Origin: DATCHW01 sp036508135
GTDB taxonomy: Bacteria > Bacteroidota > Ignavibacteria > Tepidaquicellales > Tepidaquicellaceae
Assembly: GCA_036508135.1 (NCBI GenBank)
Contig: DATCHW010000020.1
Span: forward strand, 62,001 to 126,000
Direction of reading: 5' to 3'
Length of the DNA stretch: 64,000 bases
The notes under the pieces are model-generated. The model saw only the letters and a program-made list of their open reading frames with translations. It was not told where the DNA came from and did no database searches. The stretch's first letter is position 1. The number at the start of each line of letters is the position of its first letter. The position numbers and the translations under genes were made by a program. This document shows, piece by piece, positions 8,653-17,122 of the stretch.

Positions 8653-10377
8653 TTATGGTACTAATTTTCCGTTTTCCATTTCATCCGAAAGCCTCTTCGC
8701 TTTATACAAATCCTTTACTGCTTCAAGTAATCCCTCGGAATCTACGCATATCATTCTGTTTGATTCTGTTGTGAAAATAAAATCACCCGGAAGACTTTCT
8801 ATATTTCCATCAAATGCTAAACCGACTATTTCACCATTTGTGTTTATTACAGGACTGCCGGAGTTGCCGCCGGTGATGTCGTTTGTAGCTGCAAAATTCA
8901 TGGGTGTAGAAAGGTCGAATTCCGGTGGTGGATTTAACCATCTATCCGGTAACTCAAATGGATATTTCTTGTTGAATGAATAATGCCTGTCATATAAACC
9001 ATAAAATGTGGTTTTCGGGGGAGCAGTGGTACCATTATATTGATATGATGAAATTACTCCGTCGGAAATTCTTAACGTAAATGTCGCATCAGGTGGAATT
9101 GATGTTCCGTATACTTCATAGATTGCTTTACCAAGCAGTGATTTATAATAAGTCTCTTTCTGATTAATTAGTTTCAGTTTTACCCTGTCCATTGCCGGGA
9201 ACGAAGCGAAAATTATCTTCTTTTCGTTTTGCAGTTTTTCTATTTCAGCCCATGCAGAACCGTATTTTTCTTTTAAATTCGAGTTTGCTTCTACTTTTGC
9301 TTTTAAAGTTTTTTCAAAATCTTTTTTCTTCGCCATTAAATAAGGATCGTTCAATCCTTTTAATGTGCCAATGAAAGCTTTTTGTGAATTCAACAAACTG
9401 AAAATATCGTCATCATATTTCTTCTGTAATTCCGGGTCTCCGTTGATTTCTTTAGCATAGTTATCAAGCTCGTTTTGAATGTAATTTAAATATACAGGAA
9501 GTAAAACGTCTCTTTTGAATTCCAGTTGGGATAATGTATTTAATCTCTCGGTGGAACCGGGATTACCTACTACAAAAATCGCTTCACCTTCGTTTGCTCC
9601 GCCTTTGCTCCATTTGAAGTAGTTGCTGGTTTTTAACGGCTGACCGTTATCATCATAAACTCTGAAGAACGTGCAGTCAAGATCGTATCTTGGATAAGTA
9701 AAGTTATCGGGATCCCCGCCGAAGAAACCTAAATCGTTTTCAGGGGCAAATACTAATCTCACATCGTCATAAATTCTATATTCATAAAGCATGTATTCTG
9801 CACCATTGTATAGAGTCACAACTTCGAATTTTGATTTTTTATCACCGGCATTCTTTTGCTCGATTTCTGTTACCTTTTTCATTTTCATTTCAATCTTTTC
9901 ATTCTCCGTCTTTCCCTGGTCAATGGCATTCTGCACTTCTTTGGTTACATCTGAGATCTTAATTAACTGCTCTACCCATAAACTGTCAACTTTCCTTTCA
10001 TCAGCAAGAGTAATGGAATTAAAACCCGTCTTGTGTAAATCCTCTCCCTGTCGGGTAACTTTTGTTACGGACTCTCTTCCGCAGTGGTGGTTCGTCAATA
10101 CCAATCCATCTTCGGAAATGAACGATGCCGAACAATAATTCGCAAATTTTAAAGCGGACATTCTTACGTTATCCAGCCACTCCTGAGAAGGTCTGAAGTT
10201 GTAGGTCTCTGCGAAATAATCTACCGGTGCATGTTCAAATGTCCACATCTTTCCTAAGTCAAATTTTCCGGCTTTTACAGTATCATAATTTACTTTCTGT
10301 CCGTATGAAAATTGAACAGTGATAATAAAAGTAAAAACACTAAGTAAATAAAAGAATTTCGATATCCTTGTTTTCAT
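8653..10377 (-). CDS. S46 family dipeptidyl-peptidase (DPP7-like), short form
   Basis: 574 residues with a signal peptide (about 1-26, ending in FSYGQ), hence periplasmic. The chymotrypsin-like double barrel holds TNHHC (catalytic His98), an Asp in YPRYDLDC and GGNSGSPV (Ser506). Eighteen residues after the serine is Gly524 in AFDGN. In characterised S46 enzymes this position (673) is Gly in DPP7, which accepts hydrophobic P1, and Arg in DPP11, which needs Asp/Glu; the sequence therefore predicts DPP7-like specificity. Characterised members are about 700 residues long. This one is about 130 shorter, and the shortfall appears to lie in the central helical cap between the Asp and Ser segments. 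It probably trims dipeptides from N-termini of imported oligopeptides. It has its own terminator and no operon partners. Confidence 0.87.
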   Translation of the reverse strand: MKTRISKFFYLLSVFTFIITVQFSYGQKVNYDTVKAGKFDLGKMWTFEHAPVDYFAETYNFRPSQEWLDNVRMSALKFANYCSASFISEDGLVLTNHHCGRESVTKVTRQGEDLHKTGFNSITLADERKVDSLWVEQLIKISDVTKEVQNAIDQGKTENEKIEMKMKKVTEIEQKNAGDKKSKFEVVTLYNGAEYMLYEYRIYDDVRLVFAPENDLGFFGGDPDNFTYPRYDLDCTFFRVYDDNGQPLKTSNYFKWSKGGANEGEAIFVVGNPGSTERLNTLSQLEFKRDVLLPVYLNYIQNELDNYAKEINGDPELQKKYDDDIFSLLNSQKAFIGTLKGLNDPYLMAKKKDFEKTLKAKVEANSNLKEKYGSAWAEIEKLQNEKKIIFASFPAMDRVKLKLINQKETYYKSLLGKAIYEVYGTSIPPDATFTLRISDGVISSYQYNGTTAPPKTTFYGLYDRHYSFNKKYPFELPDRWLNPPPEFDLSTPMNFAATNDITGGNSGSPVINTNGEIVGLAFDGNIESLPGDFIFTTESNRMICVDSEGLLEAVKDLYKAKRLSDEMENGKLVP

Positions 10378-10619
10378 AGATTTTTTTAATTTTTAATGAT
10401 TTATTAAAAATAATGCTTTTAAAATAGTATTACAATTTATAATTTAATAAACGGAAAAAACCTGTATTTGTTGCAAATAACAGCAAATTTATTAAATGTA
10501 CTCTGAAAATACAAAACTTCCTCTTTCGGAATTCAATTCTATCTTTTTTTAACAATTAATTATTTATAATTTGAGATTAAATTTAGAGCAAAATATTTAT
10601 TAATTAATATATATTTTTT

Positions 10620-13307
10620 GTGAGTATCCGGAAACTTGATAAAATTCTTAATCCCAAAAGAATTGCAATTATCGGCATATCTATTAATCCAAATAATGTA
10701 AGTGGAAAAGTATTGAATAATCTCGTGGGCGGCGGATTCCGCGGAGTTGTATATCCGGTTAATCCGCAGTATGAAGCTGTACTCGGAATTCAATGCTATC
10801 CTGATATTAAGTCTGTTCCTAAAACACCCGACCTTGCCGTGATATGTACTTCTGCAAAAGAAGTCCCCGAAATGGTTCGCCAGTGCGGAGAGGCAGGTGT
10901 ATATGGAATTATCATTATGTCCGCAGGATTTAAAGAAGAAGGTGAAGCAGGCAGAGCTCTCGAAGCAGAGATTGTCACGTTAAGAAAAAAATACGATGGA
11001 ATGCGTATCCTCGGACCTAATTGCCTTGGAGTGATTGCTCCGCATTTAAATCTTAATGTTAGTTTTGCTCCCGGAATGCCAAGGAAAGGTAATATCGCTT
11101 TCATTTCACAATCCGGGGCATTATGCACATCTGTTCTTGATTGGGCGATAGAAAAGAAAATTGGTTTTTCTTATTTCCTCTCGGTAGGGAATATGCTGGA
11201 TGTTGACTTCGGTGACCTGATAGATTATCTCGGTGAAGACGAAAAAACAGGTTCAATTCTTTTGTATATAGAGTCAATCAGTCAGGCAAGAAAATTTATG
11301 ACAGCAGCGAGGGCATTCGCAACATCAAAACCTATTATTGCCTATAAAGCTGGAAGGTATCCGGAATCTGCAAAAGTCGCCTCATCTCATACAGGAGCTA
11401 TGGCTTCCGAAGATGACGTCTATGACGCAGCATTCAAACGTATCGGACTTGCAAGGGTTTTTAATATTGGTGAGATATTCGATTGCGCTGAATTGATTGG
11501 CAGGCATAAAATTCCAAGAGGCTCAAATCTTGCAATAGTTACAAATGCTGGAGGTCCCGGTGTTATGGCTACCGATGCACTGATTGAGGCAAAAGGAAAA
11601 CTTTCGGAGCTTGGCGAAAACACAATTAATAAACTTAATGATTCTCTTCCGCCTTCCTGGTCGCACGGAAATCCGGTTGATGTACTCGGGGATGCACCTT
11701 CAAAAAGAATTGCAAAAGCCGTTCAGGCAGTGCTTGATGATGATAATGCAGATGCTGTACTTGTAATATTAACCCCTCAGGCAATGACTAATCCAACTGC
11801 TACTGCACTTGAGATCTCAAAACTTGCAAAGGAAACAACAAAACCCATTATTGCAAACTGGATGGGTGGAAAAATGATGTCAGAAGGTATTAAAATTCTT
11901 AATGATAACGGTATCCCTACTTATCCTACTCCCGAAGACGGGGTCAGAGCGTTTATGGCTTTAGTGGATTATTCAAGAAATCTGAAAAGTCTTTATGAAA
12001 CGCCAAGGGATATTCCCGTGCAGTTTTCACTCGATAAAAAGAAAATCAGAAATGAATTCTTAGCATCTATTCCTCCTGATACGGACATATTGTCTGAAGA
12101 AATATCTAAAAAACTTTTGGTAGCGTATGGTATCCCTTCAACAGTGCCGGAAATTGCAACTAATGCAGAAGATGCAGTTAAGATAGCAAAGGATAAAGGT
12201 TATCCCGTTGTTTTAAAAATCCACTCGCCTGATATAACTCACAAGTCTGATATTGGCGGTGTGATGCTGAGTATCATCGATGATGCTATGGTAAGATATG
12301 CTTATGACAAGATTATGCATAATGTTCAATCTAAATTCCCCGGTGCAAAAATTGACGGTGTGAGTATCCAGCAAATGGTTCGCGAAAAAGATTCTCTGGA
12401 ATTGATTCTTGGTACTAAAAAAGACCCCGTATTCGGAACCGTAATGATGGCAGGTATGGGAGGAACAGGTGCAGAACTCTTTGCAGATAAGACTCTCGGC
12501 TTCCCTCCGCTGAATGAAAATCTTGCAAACCAAATGATTGAATCTCTTAAGATATATCCTATCCTCAAAGGGTACCGCGGCAAACCTCCTCTGGCAATTG
12601 ATAAGCTTCTTGAAATACTGATTCGCCTTTCATATCTTGCGGCAGATTTTCCTGAAATTTCTGAACTGGATATTAATCCGCTCCTGGTTACCAAGAATGA
12701 TTGTATAGCACTCGATGCAAGAATAATTATCGATAATAATTTAAGAGGCAAAGAAGTTAAACCATATTCCCATCTTGCATTAAGACCGTATCCGGAAGAA
12801 TATATAAAAGAGATTCCGATGAAAGACGGGAAGAAAGTAATTCTCAGACCTATCAAACCAGAAGATGAATTTCTCTGGAGAGGTTTGCTTGCAAGCTGTT
12901 CCCGTGAAACCATATATTCGCGCTTCAGGTATTTCTTTCATTGGGATTCGCACGAAGCCGCTTCAAGATACTGCTTCATTGATTATGACAGGGAAGTAGC
13001 TGTGGTTGTAGAGAGTGACGATGGGAGCGAAAAAAAATTCCTCGGAGTCGGAAGGTTAGTAGCAGACCCTGACCACGAAACTGTTGAATATGCAGTTCTT
13101 GTTTCGGATAAATGGCAGGATAAAGGTCTCGGAAGCATACTTACGGATTACTGCTTTGATATTGCTAAACATTGGGGATTGAAAAGAATAGTTGCTCAAA
13201 CTACAGCTGATAATAAAAGAATGATTTCGGTATTCGAGAAGCGCGGCTTCGAAATTGAAATAGACCCATTGAGTTCACTTGTAGAAGTATCGAAAAATTT
13301 AAAATAA
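10620..13307 (+). CDS. NDP-forming acyl-CoA synthetase/GNAT acetyltransferase fusion (Pat-like)
   Basis: 895 residues: a CoA-binding Rossmann domain (about 1-130), succinyl-CoA-ligase-like domains (to about 470), ATP-grasp (about 490-700) and a C-terminal GNAT domain (about 725-890; VLVSDKWQDKGLGSIL is the acetyl-CoA loop). This is the layout of protein lysine acetyltransferase Pat/PatZ. The synthetase half keeps the phosphohistidine segment ASSHTGAMAS (His257), the residue phosphorylated in active ADP-forming acetyl-CoA synthetases, so that half may still be catalytic. The start is GTG at 10620, directly after an AT-rich leader. Either acetate-CoA ligase (ADP-forming) or lysine acetylation of metabolic enzymes is possible, and the sequence alone does not decide. 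Confidence 0.85.
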   Translation: MSIRKLDKILNPKRIAIIGISINPNNVSGKVLNNLVGGGFRGVVYPVNPQYEAVLGIQCYPDIKSVPKTPDLAVICTSAKEVPEMVRQCGEAGVYGIIIMSAGFKEEGEAGRALEAEIVTLRKKYDGMRILGPNCLGVIAPHLNLNVSFAPGMPRKGNIAFISQSGALCTSVLDWAIEKKIGFSYFLSVGNMLDVDFGDLIDYLGEDEKTGSILLYIESISQARKFMTAARAFATSKPIIAYKAGRYPESAKVASSHTGAMASEDDVYDAAFKRIGLARVFNIGEIFDCAELIGRHKIPRGSNLAIVTNAGGPGVMATDALIEAKGKLSELGENTINKLNDSLPPSWSHGNPVDVLGDAPSKRIAKAVQAVLDDDNADAVLVILTPQAMTNPTATALEISKLAKETTKPIIANWMGGKMMSEGIKILNDNGIPTYPTPEDGVRAFMALVDYSRNLKSLYETPRDIPVQFSLDKKKIRNEFLASIPPDTDILSEEISKKLLVAYGIPSTVPEIATNAEDAVKIAKDKGYPVVLKIHSPDITHKSDIGGVMLSIIDDAMVRYAYDKIMHNVQSKFPGAKIDGVSIQQMVREKDSLELILGTKKDPVFGTVMMAGMGGTGAELFADKTLGFPPLNENLANQMIESLKIYPILKGYRGKPPLAIDKLLEILIRLSYLAADFPEISELDINPLLVTKNDCIALDARIIIDNNLRGKEVKPYSHLALRPYPEEYIKEIPMKDGKKVILRPIKPEDEFLWRGLLASCSRETIYSRFRYFFHWDSHEAASRYCFIDYDREVAVVVESDDGSEKKFLGVGRLVADPDHETVEYAVLVSDKWQDKGLGSILTDYCFDIAKHWGLKRIVAQTTADNKRMISVFEKRGFEIEIDPLSSLVEVSKNLK

Positions 13308-13324
13308 AAAAATTCTTTTTGTTA

Positions 13325-13410
13325 CCCCGAACTTTGAGCCTGCCCTCCGTCTCTTTGGAGGGGGATTTCGTTTCCCCCTCGTGCACAAGTTCCACCTTGT
13401 GAACGCACAT
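13325..13410. repeat. Cluster of short palindromic elements in intergenic gap
   Basis: Three nested or adjacent hairpins fill the gap between two convergent genes. CCTCC pairs with GGAGG, GAGGGGGA with TCCCCCTC around a 7-nt loop, and CACAAG with CTTGTG. The tract is markedly more GC-rich than its surroundings. It resembles the REP-like palindromes found in frame in the neighbouring T9SS genes, and it may also terminate transcription from both sides. Confidence 0.55.
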
Positions 13411-13422
13411 TTAATTCTCAAA

Positions 13423-14406
13423 TCATTTTAATAAGGTCATCTTCTTCACATCACTATACCCTTCTGTCGTTAACCTATAAAAATATATTCCACTTGGAAG
13501 ATTAGCCCCATCAAACGTAATCTCATAACTCCCTGGCTGTAATTTTTCATTTACTAAATCTTCTATCTTTCTTCCCAATATATCGTAGATGCTCAACTTA
13601 ACTTCTGACTCCTGATTTCTGAATTCTTTCTTTATATCAAATTTTATTTTTGTTGTCGGGTTGAATGGATTCGGATAGTTTTGATATAAAGAAAATTTAT
13701 CCGGGATTCCTGTATTAAGATTCGTAATTCCTGTTAATGTAGTATCTCCGTAAACAACTCCATTAAGCATACACCCTATTAAAGTGTAAGATGTTCCATC
13801 AAACTCCAAAGCTGAACAATAACTCAATCCGATATTACGGGCATAAGTTGAACCACCAACTAATAACCCATCGTGATAGAAAGATTTTCTTTTAGTCTGA
13901 TAATTACCAAAAAGCGTAATATTTGAAGTATCATTACATCTCCGAAGATGGTAAAAAGAAAAGAAACATCCCGTACCCTGATCATTTATTTTCGCCGCAA
14001 GGGAATCTACAATCCTATCATTTGTGTATGGAAAACATCCACCATTTGTAGAATAAGCAATAGCACAACCTGTTAATGAATCATACCTCATCCAGCAGCT
14101 GCTGAATAATGGAGGATTTGAAAAATAAAAATATCTCTTACCCGAAATTAGAGTATCTTTTGTAATTGTTGTCTTCATTTTTGATGAAGTTGTCGGGATT
14201 GGAATAGTCTGAACGATATATATATATTTATTCCCCACAGCAAGCGGAAGATATTTTGCCGATGCGGTATCCATCAGTAACTGACCGATTTTATCAGCAT
14301 TCACAGGATCATCATTATTTATTTGAATATCTTTACTATAATTATGAGAATATGAAGAAGAAAATAATATGATTAATAAAACTGAAATTAATAAAATCTG
14401 TTTCAT
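13423..14406 (-). CDS. Secreted protein with T9SS C-terminal sorting domain
   Basis: 327 residues: a signal peptide (LLISVLLIILFSSSYS), an N-terminal domain of unknown function opening YLPLAVGNKYIYIV, and a T9SS type A sorting domain (about 240-327; QNYPNPFNPTTKIKFDI ... GIYFYRL ... VKKMTLLK). The first domain has several cysteines and resembles lipoprotein-like domains seen in Ignavibacteria secreted proteins, but I cannot name it. The sorting-domain loop carries KKEFRNQESEV, encoded by a short GAATTC-rich repeat at about 13600-13630. It is the last gene of the eight-gene minus-strand series, 13 bp after its upstream neighbour. Export through the Sec and T9SS pathways to the cell surface is inferred from the two signals. 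Confidence 0.8.
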   Translation of the reverse strand: MKQILLISVLLIILFSSSYSHNYSKDIQINNDDPVNADKIGQLLMDTASAKYLPLAVGNKYIYIVQTIPIPTTSSKMKTTITKDTLISGKRYFYFSNPPLFSSCWMRYDSLTGCAIAYSTNGGCFPYTNDRIVDSLAAKINDQGTGCFFSFYHLRRCNDTSNITLFGNYQTKRKSFYHDGLLVGGSTYARNIGLSYCSALEFDGTSYTLIGCMLNGVVYGDTTLTGITNLNTGIPDKFSLYQNYPNPFNPTTKIKFDIKKEFRNQESEVKLSIYDILGRKIEDLVNEKLQPGSYEITFDGANLPSGIYFYRLTTEGYSDVKKMTLLK

Positions 14407-14419
14407 ATGTTTAGTGTCT

Positions 14420-15769
14420 TTATTTTAAAAGGATAAATTTTTTAGTATTTATAAAATCACCACTCCTTAATTGGTAAAAATAAACACCGCTTGCATAGTT
14501 GCTCCCATCGAAAGTTACTTCATACGTTCCGGGATTTAGTTTTTCATTTACAAGTATTGCTACTTCGCGACCTGTGATGTTGTAGACTTTAAGAGTTACA
14601 TTCTCCCCTCTTGAGAGGGGATTGGGGGTGTGTTCCGCTACATCAAATTTTATTTTTGTCACCGGATTAAATGGATTGGGATAATTTTGGAATAAAGAAA
14701 ATTTATCGGGAATATGATTTGTTATTTGATTAATAAATGTAATTCCGCCTGTTGTGGTTTTGAGAATTACCCTTGGCGAATTTCCTATTGCCCAGCCAGT
14801 TAAAGAATTAATAAAAAATAATTTTTGTGTGGAATTAGGAATTGTCTGGTTCGACCAGTTCAATCCTCCATTATTTGTTTTCTTTATCGGGTTTTTACAA
14901 ATCCAGCCGGTGTCTTTGCTTATAAAAAACATATCGCTCAGTCCTGCTGTGTTTATTGAATCAATATTAAACCAATTTAAGCCGCCCGTGGTGGTTTTTT
15001 TCAGAAAACCGGCAATTAAATAACCAGTATTATTATCAGGGAAAATTAATTTAGAAAATGGATTGGGAATAAATGGATTCGAGTCGCTATAAACCACATA
15101 CCAATTAATTCCGGCGTTAGTGCTATTGTAAACATATTTATTAAATGAACCATAATCTGAATACCAATATCCGCTTACCCAACCTGTCTGTGAATTAATG
15201 AAGCTGTTTGAAGATAAATAGACACTTCTGGAAATTGATGAATCATTATACCAGTTTAATCCACCATTATAAGTCTTTTTTATAATCCCGGCAGTTCCCA
15301 TTCCAGTCATATCTTGCCCACCACCTGAAATTAAAAGAAAGGTTTCATTTATAATACTGATACAAGATAAAGGAGCGTAATCACTGGATAAATATTGGGT
15401 AAACCAATTTATTCCACCATTCGTTGTTTTTATAATAACTGCATTATTAAAAACGTAAGGATTATAGTAATATACAAAACCTCCGGCAGCCCATCCGGTT
15501 TGAGAATTTATAAATTTGATTGCATTAAGATGATAATTTGTACTTGAGTTGTATTGTGTCCACGTAACACCCCCATCAGTAGTTTTTATAAGTTTACCGG
15601 AATCCTGGGTTATCCATCCTGTTTGTGAGTTAATAAAGAATAAATCACGAAACATTCCGGATGGCGGTGTACTGCAACTTACAAACCATCCGGACTGACA
15701 CTGGCAATTATCAAGTAGTAGCGAACAATAAATAATGAATAGTAAGAAAAGATAATATATATTTCTCAT
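14420..15769 (-). CDS. T9SS-secreted YCF48/BNR-like beta-propeller protein
   Basis: 449 residues: a signal peptide ending near NCQCQS, six or seven repeats of the form FxxxxTGW...KTTNGGxNW (about 30-355), and a T9SS sorting domain (about 360-449). The repeat, in which TGW lies some 20-30 residues before an NGGxNW turn, is characteristic of YCF48/photosynthesis-stability-like and BNR propellers; each repeat makes one blade. The sorting domain has an in-frame extra loop, AEHTPNPLSRGEN, encoded around the palindrome CCCCTCTTGAGAGGGG at 14605-14620. Spacing to both neighbours is 13-14 bp, consistent with one operon. A surface protein of unknown ligand; no enzymatic residues are visible. Confidence 0.85.
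   Translation of the reverse strand: MRNIYYLFLLFIIYCSLLLDNCQCQSGWFVSCSTPPSGMFRDLFFINSQTGWITQDSGKLIKTTDGGVTWTQYNSSTNYHLNAIKFINSQTGWAAGGFVYYYNPYVFNNAVIIKTTNGGINWFTQYLSSDYAPLSCISIINETFLLISGGGQDMTGMGTAGIIKKTYNGGLNWYNDSSISRSVYLSSNSFINSQTGWVSGYWYSDYGSFNKYVYNSTNAGINWYVVYSDSNPFIPNPFSKLIFPDNNTGYLIAGFLKKTTTGGLNWFNIDSINTAGLSDMFFISKDTGWICKNPIKKTNNGGLNWSNQTIPNSTQKLFFINSLTGWAIGNSPRVILKTTTGGITFINQITNHIPDKFSLFQNYPNPFNPVTKIKFDVAEHTPNPLSRGENVTLKVYNITGREVAILVNEKLNPGTYEVTFDGSNYASGVYFYQLRSGDFINTKKFILLK
14605..14620. repeat. In-frame palindrome in T9SS sorting-domain loop
   Basis: CCCCTCTTGAGAGGGG: a 7-bp stem with a 2-nt centre. It lies between the KIKFDV strand and the VTLKVYNITGRE strand of the sorting domain. 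The same palindrome is found at 18682-18697. Confidence 0.8.
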
Positions 15770-15783
15770 ATAAATAATATTTA

Positions 15784-17112
15784 TTATTTCAATAAAATAA
15801 GTTTTTTAGTATTTATGTAATCACTTGTCTTCAATTGATAAAAATATACTCCACTTGCATAGTTGCTGCCGTCGAATGTTACTTCATAACTTCCGGGATT
15901 TAGTTTTTCATTTACGAGTGTTTGTATCTCACGACCGGTGATGTCGTAGATTTTTAATAATACAACCCCCTTTAATCCCACCTCCTCGGAGGCTCTTCGA
16001 CCTTGGCTTAGGGGGAATTCAAAACGAATCTTTGTTGAAGGATTGAATGGATTGGGGTAATTTTGATATAAAGAAAATTTATCGGGAATATGATTTGTTA
16101 TTTGATTAATAAATGTAATTCCGCCTGTTGTGGTCTTCATTAATACACTTCCCAATGCCCACCCGGTATTTGCATTTACAAAAAATATTTTACTTGCTGA
16201 AGCAGGAGCATTCTGAATCGTCCAGTTAATCCCACCGTTATTAGTTCTTTTGATGTTATTTTTAATGATCCACCCTGTGTCACTGCTTGCAAAAAACATA
16301 TCTGCCGGATTATAGGTATTCAATGAATCCAATGACGTCCAGTTTGAACCGCTGTTTGTTGTTTTTTTCATTTTCCCTCCATATATCTTATAGCCTGTAT
16401 TTAAATCCGGGAAATAAATTCTTTGTATTGAAGGACCGAAGGCATTAATAGAATCCATAAACAATCTAGTCCAGTTGACACCTTTGTTTGTTGTTTTATA
16501 AATGTAATTTCTGATTGGTGGTATATCAGATACCGAATAAGCACAAACCCAGCCTATTTCTGAATTTGTAAAATAAACCGAATTCATAGCTAAACCTGAT
16601 ATACTTAACCAGTTAATTCCCCCGTTTGAAGTTTTTATCAATCCACCTGTAGAAGCCATGCAATACTGATCTGTCCCAGCACTGGTTGTAAACGCAAAAT
16701 TCGTATCTACCACAGCAAGATCATTGAAGTGTGGTCCCCAGGAATCTGAAAATTGAGTTATCCAATTTATTCCTCCGTTAGTTGATTTCATTATTATGCT
16801 ATACTCAAAACACCACGGATTATAGTAAGAACCTCCTCCTACTGCCCATCCTGTTAATGAATTTACAAATTTAATTTTAGTTATAGGATAAGGCGACTGA
16901 TGGTAATATGGCTGAGACCAGTTTGTGCCTCCGTTAGTAGTTCTTATTATCCTGCCCGAATCGAGCATTATCCAGCCTGTATTTAAATCTATAAAAAATA
17001 AATTTTGAGGAATTCCGGGGAATGTACTTTGCTGAATATACCAACCGCTTTGAGCAATGAGCAATGAATAATGAGTAATGATTAATAAAAAAACAATCAA
17101 TAACTTTTTCAT
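15784..17112 (-). CDS. T9SS-secreted YCF48/BNR-like beta-propeller protein
   Basis: 442 residues with the same architecture as its neighbours: a signal peptide whose core is LLIITHYSLLIAQ, propeller repeats (FxDLNTGW, FVNSLTGWAVG, MKSTNGGINW, IKRTNNGGINW and so on) to about residue 345, and a T9SS sorting domain. The sorting-domain loop is expanded to PLSQGRRASEEVGLKGVV. That loop is encoded by a GC-rich tract at about 15963-16017 holding CCTCC/GGAGG and CCCCC/GGGGG inverted repeats, a different element from that of the neighbouring genes. The signal-peptide core is encoded by the AATGAGTAATGAATAATGAG-type repeat at about 17053-17086. It lies 10 bp from the next gene upstream. Predicted surface-exposed; ligand unknown. 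Confidence 0.85.
   Translation of the reverse strand: MKKLLIVFLLIITHYSLLIAQSGWYIQQSTFPGIPQNLFFIDLNTGWIMLDSGRIIRTTNGGTNWSQPYYHQSPYPITKIKFVNSLTGWAVGGGSYYNPWCFEYSIIMKSTNGGINWITQFSDSWGPHFNDLAVVDTNFAFTTSAGTDQYCMASTGGLIKTSNGGINWLSISGLAMNSVYFTNSEIGWVCAYSVSDIPPIRNYIYKTTNKGVNWTRLFMDSINAFGPSIQRIYFPDLNTGYKIYGGKMKKTTNSGSNWTSLDSLNTYNPADMFFASSDTGWIIKNNIKRTNNGGINWTIQNAPASASKIFFVNANTGWALGSVLMKTTTGGITFINQITNHIPDKFSLYQNYPNPFNPSTKIRFEFPLSQGRRASEEVGLKGVVLLKIYDITGREIQTLVNEKLNPGSYEVTFDGSNYASGVYFYQLKTSDYINTKKLILLK
15963..16017. repeat. In-frame GC-rich repeat element in T9SS sorting-domain loop
   Basis: The tract is GC-rich compared with its AT-rich flanks. An outer CCCCC/GGGGG pair surrounds CCTCC TC GGAGG. It encodes an 18-residue loop absent from the shorter sorting domains elsewhere in the window (for example at 29265). 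Confidence 0.6.
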
Positions 17113-17122
17113 TATAATAAAA

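Noticed and set aside
12326..12913. A 195-codon minus-strand ORF
   Set aside because: It lies opposite conserved ATP-grasp and GNAT-linker coding sequence of the acyl-CoA synthetase fusion and shows no recognisable motif.
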